Origin: Alphaproteobacteria bacterium
GTDB taxonomy: Bacteria > Pseudomonadota > Alphaproteobacteria > Micropepsales > Micropepsaceae
NCBI GenBank assembly: GCA_015654635.1
Contig: JAATGP010000020.1
Location: forward strand, 93,338 to 157,337
Reading direction: 5' to 3'
Length of the DNA: 64,000 bases
Positions 27,405 to 39,106 of this stretch are shown here, in pieces. The notes under the pieces are model-generated. The model searched no databases and had not been told where the DNA came from. It saw only the letters and a program-made list of their open reading frames with translations. The translations under genes were made by a program, and so were the position numbers. Each line of letters starts with the position of its first letter. Within the stretch, counting starts at the first letter, position 1.

Positions 27405-27698
27405 ATGAGGGAATTTGTGACGCGCGATGGAACGCCTTGGGAGCCCGTCTATTTGCAGTCGATCAACAGCGAGGACTGCCTCGGCTGCGGGCGTTGCTAC
27501 AAAGTTTGCGGCCGCAACGTGCTGTCGCTCGTCCCGCTCGACGAAGACGGCAACGTCACCGAAGAGGAGGAGGATATCGAGCGGCACGTGATGACTGTTT
27601 CCCATGCGGGCGATTGCATCGGCTGCGGCGCCTGCGCCCGCGTCTGCGCCAAGAATTGCCAAAGGCATGGCAAAGAAGCCTTAGCGGAGGCGGCCTGA
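27405..27698 (+). CDS. fdxB: Nif-specific ferredoxin III (FdxB)
   Basis: A 97-residue ferredoxin with two 4Fe-4S motifs, CLGCGRCYKVCGRNVL and CIGCGACARVCAKNC, separated by an acidic linker (EEEEDIERHVM). It starts MREFVTRDGTPWEPVYL, typical of the nif-specific ferredoxin III family at the end of nifENX clusters, where it likely supplies electrons for cofactor synthesis or nitrogenase. GGAGGGATGGT precedes the ATG. Confidence 0.94.
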   Translation: MREFVTRDGTPWEPVYLQSINSEDCLGCGRCYKVCGRNVLSLVPLDEDGNVTEEEEDIERHVMTVSHAGDCIGCGACARVCAKNCQRHGKEALAEAA

Positions 27699-27714
27699 CG
27701 TCGGGAACCCGACA
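27699..27714. promoter_or_regulatory. Near-match NifA activator site upstream of iscA-nfu-nifVW-nifJ
   Basis: CGTCGGGAACCCGACA differs from TGT-N10-ACA by one base (C for T) and holds a perfect 14-bp palindrome GTCGGGAACCCGAC. It is 60 bp upstream of the -24 box. A second GTGTCGGGTCCCGG half-site follows near 27736. Confidence 0.55.
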
Positions 27715-27773
27715 ATCGCGCGCTGTGTCGTGTTGTGTCGGGTCCCGGCTTTCGCAGAAAGCCACCTCTTGTC

Positions 27774-27790
27774 TTGGCGCGAAGCTTGCT
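27774..27790 (+). promoter_or_regulatory. Sigma-54 (-24/-12) promoter of the iscA-nfu-nifV-nifW-nifJ operon
   Basis: TTGGCGCGAAGCTTGCT keeps the GG and GC with 10 bases between and a full TTGCT, with one change in the -24 box (TGGCGC for TGGCAC). It lies about 50 bp upstream of the first gene. Confidence 0.75.
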
Positions 27791-27844
27791 AGGGATAAAC
27801 CCAAGACCGTTCGTTTCGACAAATAGGAGGCGGCTATCCTGGAG

Positions 27845-28159
27845 TTGACGCAAAATGCAGTGGCGGCGTTCCGGCGCGTGATTGCCGAAACCGGCGACAA
27901 CGACATTCTCGGCATTCGTATCGCGGCCAGCGGCGGTTGTTCGGGTATCCAGTACGAACTTGGCCTTGAAGCTGAGGCTCGCGAAGGCGACGCCGTCATC
28001 CATTTCGGCGACGTGATGGTGTTTGTGGACGCGGAATCCAAAGCCGCACTCGCCGGGGTCGAAGTTGATTTCTGCGAGAACGCCAAAGCGGCGGGATTTA
28101 TTTTCCACCAACCCAATGGGTGCGGCTCTTGCGGTAAGCGCCAGAGCTGTGGGAGCTGA
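27845..28159 (+). CDS. A-type Fe-S carrier (IscA/HesB-like), nif-linked
   Basis: About 105 residues. AASGGCSGIQYELGLE carries the first conserved cysteine and CGSCGKRQSC the C-terminal pair typical of A-type carriers, which pass Fe-S clusters to nitrogenase or its assembly proteins. There is no ATG. A strong AGGAGG (27825-27830) is followed by in-frame ATC (27836), CTG (27839) and TTG (27845). The family N-terminus (M-x-E-L-T) aligns with the ATC or CTG codon, so the true start may be upstream of the TTG given here. It is the first gene after a sigma-54 promoter. Confidence 0.85.
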   Translation: MTQNAVAAFRRVIAETGDNDILGIRIAASGGCSGIQYELGLEAEAREGDAVIHFGDVMVFVDAESKAALAGVEVDFCENAKAAGFIFHQPNGCGSCGKRQSCGS

Positions 28160-28163
28160 CGCC

Positions 28164-28457
28164 ATGCTGGATCATTCTATCGAGTCCGCACCAATGTTGC
28201 GGCCCCCCACGCCCGACTTTGATGCGCTGATTGCCGCGGTGATTGCCGAGATGCGCCCGGTGTTGCAACGTGATGGCGGCGACATCGAACTCATCACCAT
28301 CGAGGGGGATATGGTCGTGGTCGATATGAAGGGCAGTTGCGTCGGCTGTGTGCTGGCTTCGGTGACGCTGGCCGGGGTGCGCAAGAAGCTGATGGATGCG
28401 GTCGGCAAGCCGCTGCGTGTGATGCCGCTCTCGGCCACCACCATAAGGCGTTCGTGA
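28164..28457 (+). CDS. Nfu-type protein (NifU C-terminal domain only)
   Basis: A 97-residue protein. [20 protein letters not shown] and [15 protein letters not shown] with the C-x2-C pair define the NifU C-terminal (Nfu) domain, which holds a transient 4Fe-4S cluster. The N-terminal scaffold and central 2Fe-2S domains of full NifU are missing, and no separate scaffold is seen in the window. The start MLDHSIES is 4 bp after the A-type carrier; its stop shares one base with the nifV start. Confidence 0.9.
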   Translation: MLDHSIESAPMLRPPTPDFDALIAAVIAEMRPVLQRDGGDIELITIEGDMVVVDMKGSCVGCVLASVTLAGVRKKLMDAVGKPLRVMPLSATTIRRS

Positions 28458-29599
28458 TGGACACCGTCGTCATCAACGACACCACCTTGCGTGACGGCGA
28501 ACAGGCGGCGGGTGTTGCCTTCCGGCGCTGCGAAAAGCTGGCGATTGCGCGGGCGCTCGATGACGCCGGTGTTCGCGAGATGGAGATTGGCGTTCCGGCG
28601 ATGGGGCGCGAGGAACAGGACGACATCCGTGCGGTGGCAGAGCTGAGGCTGGAGGCGCGGCTGATCACTTGGTGCCGGATGCGCGAAGATGATCTACAAG
28701 CGGCGCGGGCTTGCGGCGTCAACATGGTCAATATGTCGATCCCCGTCTCGGATCAACAGCTGCAGAGCAAGCTCGGCCGAGATCGCAGCTGGGCGCTCAG
28801 CGAAATCACCCGCATGGTGGGGCGCGCGCGTGATTGCGGGCTGGAGGTGGCACTGGGGGGCGAAGATTCCTCGCGTGCCGATTTGGGTTTTGTCATCGAA
28901 GCGGCAGCCACAGCCGCGGCCGCAGGCGCCCGGCGTTTTCGCTTCGCCGATACGCTGGGGATTCTCGATCCCTTTGCCACCTGCGAGATTTTCCACAAGC
29001 TCCGCGCTGCGCTTTCCTGCGAGCTGGAAATTCATGCCCATGACGATCTGGGGCTGGCGACGGCCAATTCGCTCGCCGCGGTGCTGGGCGGAGCCAGCCA
29101 CGTCAACACCACGGTGAACGGACTGGGCGAGCGTGCCGGCAACGCGCCCCTGGAAGAAGTGGTAATGGCATTGTCGCATCTTTATCACCACGATACCGGC
29201 ATTGCGCCCGCGCAGCTACCCAAGATCTCGTGTCTCGTGGCCGGGGTCTCCGGCCGTCCGGTCTCTGCGGGAAAATCCATTGTGGGCGAGGGCGTCTTCA
29301 CCCATGAATCGGGCATTCACGTTCACGGGCTGCTGCGCGACCGGCAGAATTATCAGAGTCTCGACCCGTCCGAACTCGGTCGCGAGCATCGCCTTGTCTT
29401 GGGCAAACATTCCGGTGTTGCGGGCGTTTTTCACGCTTATCAGAGGCTCGGCCTCAACTTGGACGAGATCCAAGCACGGCAAATCCTCGGTTTTGTGCGC
29501 GCCTTCGCCAACGAGGCCAAAGAAGCCCCGGGGGAAGACGATTTGAAGCGTTTTTATCGCGAAACGGTACGCGCGCGTTGCGGAACGGTGGTGTCATGA
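28457..29599 (+). CDS. nifV: NifV, homocitrate synthase
   Basis: A 380-residue enzyme condensing acetyl-CoA and 2-oxoglutarate into homocitrate, the organic part of FeMo-co. Motifs: [17 protein letters not shown] (metal-binding Asp and catalytic Arg), [17 protein letters not shown] (HxH metal site), [19 protein letters not shown] and [13 protein letters not shown]. It sits between nfu and nifW with 1-base and 4-base overlaps, which fix both ends. Confidence 0.96.
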   Translation: MDTVVINDTTLRDGEQAAGVAFRRCEKLAIARALDDAGVREMEIGVPAMGREEQDDIRAVAELRLEARLITWCRMREDDLQAARACGVNMVNMSIPVSDQQLQSKLGRDRSWALSEITRMVGRARDCGLEVALGGEDSSRADLGFVIEAAATAAAAGARRFRFADTLGILDPFATCEIFHKLRAALSCELEIHAHDDLGLATANSLAAVLGGASHVNTTVNGLGERAGNAPLEEVVMALSHLYHHDTGIAPAQLPKISCLVAGVSGRPVSAGKSIVGEGVFTHESGIHVHGLLRDRQNYQSLDPSELGREHRLVLGKHSGVAGVFHAYQRLGLNLDEIQARQILGFVRAFANEAKEAPGEDDLKRFYRETVRARCGTVVS

Positions 29600-29931
29600 G
29601 CGATCTGGAAAAAGATCTGTCTGGGCTTTCCGGCGCCGAAGATTTCTTCGCCTATTTCGGCCTTGCTTTCGACACACAGGTTATCGCGGCCAGCCGTCTG
29701 CACATTCTCAAGCAGTTTCATGACAATCTGGCCACGATAGACGGGCTCGAAGCGCTTGGAGAAGATGCCAAGCGCGCCGTCTATCGCGAACAATTGGCAC
29801 GCGCCTATCAGCGCTTTGTCGCCGGCACAGCCTTAACGGAACGCGTCTTTCCCCGGCTGGCACTGGCCAAAGGCGCATTTGTCGCTTTGTCCTCTCTGCG
29901 CCTGCCGCCTAAACCGGGTAAAGCCACTTGA
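29596..29931 (+). CDS. nifW: NifW, nitrogenase stabilising/protective protein
   Basis: A 111-residue protein with [20 protein letters not shown], then [14 protein letters not shown] and [13 protein letters not shown], the NifW pattern. NifW associates with MoFe protein during maturation and is linked to oxygen protection. ATGA overlap with nifV. nifJ begins 17 bp downstream. Confidence 0.94.
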   Translation: MSDLEKDLSGLSGAEDFFAYFGLAFDTQVIAASRLHILKQFHDNLATIDGLEALGEDAKRAVYREQLARAYQRFVAGTALTERVFPRLALAKGAFVALSSLRLPPKPGKAT

Positions 29932-29948
29932 GCAATCGGGAGCTATCC

Positions 29949-33473
<3,525 letters not shown>

Positions 33474-33514
33474 ACCTCGCCGCTTACGAGGCGATGGCGG
33501 TCAGCCGGAGAGTT

Positions 33515-34930
33515 TTACTCTGGCGTGACCGGGCTCTTGGCGGGCCTGCCGTTGATCGTCACGCCCGCGAAGCGGATGCCGTGCACAAATTGCGCGACGT
33601 TGCCTTTGGCAACGTTTTGGAAATCGCAATCGGTCAGGGTTATGTTCTCGATCTCGGCATTGGGCAGGCCATGGGCATCGACGCCGAACTCGCTTTTGCC
33701 GCTGACGATTTTCTCCAGGTGCACATTGCGCGCCACCGGAAGATAGGGACCATTGCCCGCCTCTTCATAATCGAAATGGATCGCCAAAACGGCGTGTGCC
33801 ACCTGGCCGATGACGATGTTGCGGAAGTGGAAATTCTCCAGCACGCCGCCGCGCACCGCATTGTTCTTCAGGCGGAAGGCATTGTCGAGGTTGGGGCTGT
33901 CCATTTTGCAATTCTCGACGAAGACATTGCGCACGCCGCCGGTGATCTCGCTACCGATGCTGACGCCGCCATGGCCATTCTTCATGGTGCAGCCGCGAAT
34001 GACGATGTTTTCCGACGGCACATTGACTCGGCGGCCATCGCCATTACGGCCGGATTTGATGGCGATGCAGTCGTCGCCGGTGTTGAAAAAGCAGTTCTCG
34101 ATCAAAACGTCTTTGCAGCATTCCGGATCGCAGCCATCGGTATTAGGGCCCGCACTGTCGATTGTCAGGCCCCGTACCGTCACACCGGTACAGAGCACCG
34201 GATGCACCTCCCAAAAGGGCGTATTGCGGATGGTGACGCCTTCAATCAGCACGTTCTTGCAGCGATAGGGCTCGAAGAAATTGGGGCGCAGATAAGAGCC
34301 TTCGCCGAACAGGCGCCCGGCCACCGGCGTGCCCGCTTCCCCCATCGCAAACAATTTTTGGCGCGCGTCGATTTGGCTCGGCATGCCCTCTTTGAAACCG
34401 AAGGCGGGCTTGGCTTTCCATGACCACCAATTGTCGTTGCTGGCCTGACCGTCCAGCGTGCCTTCACCGGTGACGGCGATACTTTCCTGTTCGAAGGCGT
34501 AGATGAAGGGTGAGTAGTTCATGCACTCAACCCCTTCCCACCGCGTCAGTACCAGCGGCAGATAATCGGCAGGATCGGTGCTGAAGCGCAGCGTGGCACC
34601 CGGGGCAACATAGAGATTCACGTGGCTCTTGAGGTGGGTGGCGCCAGTCAGCCAAATCCCTTCCGGTATCACCACGCGTCCGCCGCCCGCCGTAGAACAG
34701 GCGGCAATGGCCTTGGCGATGGCAGCGGTGCATTTGGCACCGCCGGAGGTGGCGCCATAATCGGTGATCGGAAAATCGCGCGCCGGAAATTGCGGACGTA
34801 CGATGCGCGCCACAATACGCTCGGCCTCGGCCCACGGATCGGCCGTGACAGCCGCCGCTTGCAGGCTGGTTAGTGGTAAGCCGCCCGATAATACCGCAAC
34901 AGTTTGCAGCAAGCTCCGGCGCGTTGTCAT
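33515..34930 (-). CDS. Glycoside hydrolase family 28 (polygalacturonase-like), Tat-exported
   Basis: A 471-residue beta-helix enzyme. The N-terminus MTTRRSLLQTVAVLSGG is a twin-arginine signal. GH28 catalytic blocks are present in order: NTDGCD (263-268), GDDCIAIKSG (285-294) and GHGGVSIGSE (319-328), giving the three acidic residues and the histidine. Many VxVENCKM-like short repeats make the right-handed helix. It should cleave pectin-type galacturonan or rhamnogalacturonan in the periplasm. It stands alone between nifJ and the FosX-like gene; no sugar transporter is adjacent. Confidence 0.9.
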   Translation of the reverse strand: MTTRRSLLQTVAVLSGGLPLTSLQAAAVTADPWAEAERIVARIVRPQFPARDFPITDYGATSGGAKCTAAIAKAIAACSTAGGGRVVIPEGIWLTGATHLKSHVNLYVAPGATLRFSTDPADYLPLVLTRWEGVECMNYSPFIYAFEQESIAVTGEGTLDGQASNDNWWSWKAKPAFGFKEGMPSQIDARQKLFAMGEAGTPVAGRLFGEGSYLRPNFFEPYRCKNVLIEGVTIRNTPFWEVHPVLCTGVTVRGLTIDSAGPNTDGCDPECCKDVLIENCFFNTGDDCIAIKSGRNGDGRRVNVPSENIVIRGCTMKNGHGGVSIGSEITGGVRNVFVENCKMDSPNLDNAFRLKNNAVRGGVLENFHFRNIVIGQVAHAVLAIHFDYEEAGNGPYLPVARNVHLEKIVSGKSEFGVDAHGLPNAEIENITLTDCDFQNVAKGNVAQFVHGIRFAGVTINGRPAKSPVTPE

Positions 34931-35060
34931 GATGGGTTCCCTCGGTTTTTCTTGGCTTTTTTCAATGTTTTGCCGAGCTTATGGTACCTGTCCATCGGTG
35001 TCATTGCAGCGCGCGCGTTTTTCTGGCCAAAGCCCATCACGACGGCGTTATGCCCTGCGG

Positions 35061-35468
35061 CTAATCTTGGCCGTAACGCTGCAGGCGCTCTTCCAGCGTT
35101 CCGCTGTGCAGTTCGAAAAGGTGGTTGTCGTCATCGTAAAAATAGAGCGAGCGGCCTTCACCCAGAACACGGGCGCGATCTTCCCGCAGCTCCAGACCGC
35201 GGGCGGTTATCCGGGCGCGATAATCCTCGTACTCGCTATCGTCGATCTTGAACGCCACATGATTGTAGCTGCGTGCGGGCGGGGGATCGCCCTCCATAAT
35301 GGCGAGCCAGAGGCCATCGCCAACCACAAAGAAGCGCTCGCGGGCGAGGGAATGGGGGCTGTCGCCGCTGTCGTAGACTTTCGTCGCGCCGAGCACCGTG
35401 GTCAGCAGTGCCTCCATACGATCCAGATCGCGAACGATAAAAGTGATGTGGCTTAACGCACTGACCAT
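35061..35468 (-). CDS. fosX: FosX-type fosfomycin hydrolase (VOC superfamily)
   Basis: A 135-residue vicinal-oxygen-chelate protein. It aligns well with FosX: SHITFIVRDLD with metal ligand His7, SLARERFF with the catalytic-base position Glu44, MEGDPPPARSYNHVAFKI with His70, and YFYDDDNHLFELHSGTLEERL with Glu119. Keeping Glu44 argues for FosX (water as nucleophile) rather than FosA or FosB. Whether it gives real resistance is not known. Divergent from the ABC operon. Confidence 0.85.
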   Translation of the reverse strand: MVSALSHITFIVRDLDRMEALLTTVLGATKVYDSGDSPHSLARERFFVVGDGLWLAIMEGDPPPARSYNHVAFKIDDSEYEDYRARITARGLELREDRARVLGEGRSLYFYDDDNHLFELHSGTLEERLQRYGQD

Positions 35469-35571
35469 GGCTGCCTCCGCGGGGGTGACGTTCTATGGTA
35501 CTGAAAACATGCGATATTTTGACGGGTGGAAAGGTCCGGGCCGAGTGTGCCGGGCAGGGCTTGCAATCGAG

Positions 35572-35590
35572 TACTCTGGCTTATAGAGTA
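35572..35590. promoter_or_regulatory. Inverted repeat in the fosX/ABC-operon divergent region
   Basis: TACTCT and AGAGTA are separated by 7 bases, and the repeat overlaps a TATAG-type -10 region downstream of TTGCAA (35561-35566). It may be an operator at the promoter of the ABC operon, 52 bp upstream of its GTG start. Read by eye only. Confidence 0.35.
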
Positions 35591-35642
35591 ATCTAAATTC
35601 GAGGGCTGAAACTCCTCGGGGGCAGTGTTTCTGGAGGTTCAC

Positions 35643-36344
35643 GTGGCAGAAAATCCGGTCATCCGTTTGAGTAATATCGTGAAGACCTATGACGACGATG
35701 GTTTACAGGTTTCGGCCCTCAACGATATCAGCTTCGATATCCCGAAGAAGCGCTTTGCCATGATTGTGGGCCCCTCTGGTTCCGGCAAGACGACCTTGCT
35801 CAATCTGATCGGCTGCATCGACAAGCCCACTTCGGGCAGTCTGCAGGTAGCGGGCGAAGATGTGGTCCGCATGGCGGACAAGAAGGTGACGGATTTCCGA
35901 GCCAAGAATATCGCCTTTATCTTCCAGAATTTCAGCCTCTTTCCGGTGCTCTCGGCTTACGAGAATGTGGAATATCCGCTGCTTCTCATCGGCATGCCGG
36001 CGGCGGAGCGGCGCGAGCGCACCTTGGCGCTCTTGGAAGCCGTCGGCCTTGCCGATCAAAGAAAGCAGCGGCCCAATCAACTTTCCGGCGGCCAGAAGCA
36101 ACGCGTCGCCATCGCCCGCGCCCTCGTCAAGCATCCCGAGATTGTGCTCGCCGATGAGCCCACCGCCAATCTCGACAGTGCAACCGGGCTGCAAATCATC
36201 GAGTTAATGCAGCGCATGCAGCATGAGCAGGCGGTGAGCTTCATCTTCGCATCCCACGACCCGCAGCTCATCTCGCATGCCGAGGAGACCTACATCATCC
36301 GCGACGGCAAGCTGGTTGAGCACCGTTCGGGGCGCGCATCATGA
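35643..36344 (+). CDS. ABC transporter ATPase, LolD/MacB-type
   Basis: A 233-residue nucleotide-binding subunit. Walker A GPSGSGKT, Q-loop FIFQNFSLFPVLSAYENV, signature LSGGQKQR, Walker B IVLADEPT, and switch ASHDP. The sequence type (NLIGCIDKPTSGSL and QNFSLFPVLSA) is that of the LolD/MacB/FtsE group, which couples to FtsX-like permeases and works on envelope substrates rather than by simple import. The GTG start has GGAGG upstream. It overlaps the next gene by 4 bases. Confidence 0.92.
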   Translation: MAENPVIRLSNIVKTYDDDGLQVSALNDISFDIPKKRFAMIVGPSGSGKTTLLNLIGCIDKPTSGSLQVAGEDVVRMADKKVTDFRAKNIAFIFQNFSLFPVLSAYENVEYPLLLIGMPAAERRERTLALLEAVGLADQRKQRPNQLSGGQKQRVAIARALVKHPEIVLADEPTANLDSATGLQIIELMQRMQHEQAVSFIFASHDPQLISHAEETYIIRDGKLVEHRSGRAS

Positions 36345-37750
36345 TGCTGTTCAAAATCGCTTTGCGAAACATCGTCCGCAACGCCCGCCGCTCGCTGATG
36401 ACCGCCTCGGCTATTGCGGTGGGCGCCATCGCGCTGGTTCTGTTCGGTGAATACAACGATTTCGTCTTCCTCGGCCTCGAAACCCAATCGGTGATGGCAA
36501 ACGGCCATCTCACGGTGTTCGAGAAGGGTTATTTCGATTTCGGCAGTGGCAATCCCGCCGGCTACAGCATCTCGAAATACAAATCGGTGATGGCCCTGAT
36601 CGGCACCGATCCGGTACTGCAACCGATGGTCCATGTGGTAACGCCGACCGTCTCCTTGTTCGGAATTGCGGGCAATTTCGCCATCAATGCCTCCAAGACG
36701 TTTTTCGGCACCGGCTTTGTGCCTTCCGATCGCGAACGCATGCGCCGTTGGGATGAGTATCATCTGGTTGCGCCCGGCACGGTCTTTCCGCCCCTTGGCG
36801 TCACAGATATAGACATCAATCGTGGTGTTCTTGGCATCGGCATGGCGCGGGTTCTGGGTCTCTGCGGCCCGCTGAAGGTGAAGAATTGCCCGGCTGCGCC
36901 GCCGCCGCCCAAACAGAATACCGACGCACCGGTCACTGGCCCTGCGATGGATTTCAGCGAGCTTTCGGCGCGGGATCGCGTGCCCTCCGAAGCGGCGCCC
37001 AGCGAAACCGCCCCGCGACTCGATCTTCTTGGGGCCACAGCCATGGGCGCCCCCAATGTCGTCACCTTCTACGCCACCGGCGCCAACAGCCAAGGGGTGA
37101 AGGAACTCGACGACATGTATGTCGGCATGCATATCGCGCTGGCACAGGAGCTGCTCTACGGCCGCGGCGAGCACAAGGCGGTGTCGCTGATCGTGCAGTT
37201 GAACCGCAGCGAAGATATGGCCGCGGCGAGGGCGCGCCTCAATACCTTATTCGCGGCGCACAAATTGCCTCTGGAAGTGCACGATTTCACCGAGATCAGC
37301 CCAAGCTATCTGCAGATCCGAAACTTCCTGACAGTGATGTTCGCCTTTCTCGCCATCATCATGGGCGTGATCGTGATCTTCACGGTAGTCAACACCATGA
37401 GCATGAGTGTGATGGAGCGGACTCAGGAAATCGGCACTGCCCGTGCCATGGGTGTTCGCCGCAGCGGCATCCGTATGCAATTCTTGGTGGAAGGGCTGGT
37501 CCTGGGTGTGATCGGTGCTTCGGCAGGGCTGTTGCTGGGCACTTTGCTGGCGCTGTGGTTCAACCACGCCAACATTATGTACACGCCGCCGGGTCAGGCC
37601 CGGCAAGTGGCGATCCGCCTGCTCATCGGGGACTTTCCCCTGATGCTGCGCATCTGGATAAGCCTCTTGGTGATTGCCACTATAGGTTCGCTTGTTCCTG
37701 CCAATCGCGCGTCGAAGATGAAAGTCGTCGATGCCCTGCGCCACGTCTGA
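36341..37750 (+). CDS. FtsX/MacB-type ABC permease, first copy
   Basis: A 469-residue permease: one N-terminal membrane helix (LMTASAIAVGAIALVLFGEY), a large periplasmic domain, then three C-terminal helices (FLTVMFAFLAIIMGVIVIF, GLVLGVIGASAGLLLGTLL, WISLLVIATIGSLVP). The coupling-helix region SVMERTQEIGTARAMGVRR and the end ASKMKVVDALRHV are typical of FtsX-family permeases. The periplasmic part holds a Pro-rich insert (CPAAPPPPKQNTDAP) absent from its paralogue downstream. Confidence 0.9.
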   Translation: MMLFKIALRNIVRNARRSLMTASAIAVGAIALVLFGEYNDFVFLGLETQSVMANGHLTVFEKGYFDFGSGNPAGYSISKYKSVMALIGTDPVLQPMVHVVTPTVSLFGIAGNFAINASKTFFGTGFVPSDRERMRRWDEYHLVAPGTVFPPLGVTDIDINRGVLGIGMARVLGLCGPLKVKNCPAAPPPPKQNTDAPVTGPAMDFSELSARDRVPSEAAPSETAPRLDLLGATAMGAPNVVTFYATGANSQGVKELDDMYVGMHIALAQELLYGRGEHKAVSLIVQLNRSEDMAAARARLNTLFAAHKLPLEVHDFTEISPSYLQIRNFLTVMFAFLAIIMGVIVIFTVVNTMSMSVMERTQEIGTARAMGVRRSGIRMQFLVEGLVLGVIGASAGLLLGTLLALWFNHANIMYTPPGQARQVAIRLLIGDFPLMLRIWISLLVIATIGSLVPANRASKMKVVDALRHV

Positions 37751-37761
37751 AGGGGGCTTCT

Positions 37762-39099
37762 GTGTTCAAAATTGCGTTCCGCAATGTGCTGCGCAACGGC
37801 CGCCGCTCGTTCATGACGGCATCGGCCATCGCCGTGGGCGCCACAGCGCTGATCCTGTTCGGCGAATACAACGGCATGGCGATGGTCGGCATGCAGACGG
37901 GCATCATTCGCAGCGCCGGGCACCTCGCCGTGTTCCAAAAAGGCTATTTCGAGTTCGGCAGCGCTCAGCCTTTGGCCTATGGCATCTCCGATTACAACAA
38001 AGTGATGGAGATTCTCAGAAGCGATCCGGTGTTGAAGCCGATGCTGCGGGTGGTTACCCCAAGCGTATCGCTGGGGGGCATTGCCGGAAATGCTTCCGTT
38101 GACCGCTCCAAGACGTTTTTCGGTCAGGGCATTATCCCTTCGGATCAGGATAAAATGGCCACCTGGGACGAGTATCAGCTCCATAGCGGTGGCGATTTCG
38201 CCACCAGCGGCCTGAAAGACAACGACCTGGATCATGGCATCATTGGTCGCGGATTGGCGCGCATCTTGGGTCTGTGCAAACCGCTCAAAGTCAAGGACTG
38301 CCCGGTGGAAGCAGCCGCCAAGAGTGGCTTTCTCACCGATACCACGGGGGGCGGAAAGGGGCCGCGCCTCGATCTTTTGGGCAGTGCCGGCGGGGCACCG
38401 AATATCGTCGCTTTTTATCCCACTGAGGCTCGCGGCATGGGCGCCCGCGAATTGGAAGACAGCTATGTCGAAATGACTCTGCCGCTGGCCCAGCAGCTGC
38501 TTTATGGCGGCGGTGAAAAGAAGGTGACGTCAATCACGCTGCAGCTTCAGCGCAACGAAGACATGGCTGCTGCGCGCGCCCGGCTGGAGGCTTTGTTCGC
38601 CGCTCACCATCTCAATCTGGAAGTGCGTGATTATCGCGAGCTGCAACCGTCATATCTGCAGATCATCGGCTTCTTGAACGTAATCTTCGCCTTTCTCACG
38701 GTGGTGCTCGGCGTCATCGTGCTCTTCACCACGGCCAACACCATGGGCATGAGTATCATGGAGCGTACCAATGAGATCGGTACAGCCCGCGCCATGGGAG
38801 TTCGCCGCAATGGTATCCGCGCTCAATTCCTGCTCGAAGGCGCGATCTTGGGAGCCATTGGCGCCACCGCGGGCTTGGTGCTGAGTGCTGCCGTGACGAC
38901 GCTCATCAATCACGCCGATATTCGCTATACGCCGCCCGGCGACGCCAGCCCCATTGCGCTGATGCTGCTCACCCATGGCACCGGCGGGCTGCTTACCACC
39001 ATTTGGATTGTTCTTGTGATCATGGCGACCCTCGCCTCAATCATTCCTGCCAATCGCGCCGCCCGCATGAAGGTTGTCGACGCGCTACGCCATGTGTGA
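37762..39099 (+). CDS. FtsX/MacB-type ABC permease, second copy
   Basis: A 445-residue paralogue of the gene directly upstream, similar along nearly the whole length (FKIAFRNVLRNGRRSFMTAS, FQKGYFEFGSAQPLAYGIS, SKTFFGQGIIPSDQD, RTNEIGTARAMGVRRNGIR). The pair probably forms a heterodimer around one ATPase, like LolC/LolE. The start is GTG at 37762 (VFKIAFRN); the frame stays open far upstream only as a shadow of the first permease. The next gene starts 7 bp after its stop. Confidence 0.9.
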   Translation: MFKIAFRNVLRNGRRSFMTASAIAVGATALILFGEYNGMAMVGMQTGIIRSAGHLAVFQKGYFEFGSAQPLAYGISDYNKVMEILRSDPVLKPMLRVVTPSVSLGGIAGNASVDRSKTFFGQGIIPSDQDKMATWDEYQLHSGGDFATSGLKDNDLDHGIIGRGLARILGLCKPLKVKDCPVEAAAKSGFLTDTTGGGKGPRLDLLGSAGGAPNIVAFYPTEARGMGARELEDSYVEMTLPLAQQLLYGGGEKKVTSITLQLQRNEDMAAARARLEALFAAHHLNLEVRDYRELQPSYLQIIGFLNVIFAFLTVVLGVIVLFTTANTMGMSIMERTNEIGTARAMGVRRNGIRAQFLLEGAILGAIGATAGLVLSAAVTTLINHADIRYTPPGDASPIALMLLTHGTGGLLTTIWIVLVIMATLASIIPANRAARMKVVDALRHV

Positions 39100-39106
39100 G
39101 GACCTT

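Noticed and set aside
36886..37761. Upstream extension of the second permease frame
   Set aside because: This part is an out-of-frame reading of the first permease; the real protein begins at the GTG at 37762, matching the paralogue's N-terminus.
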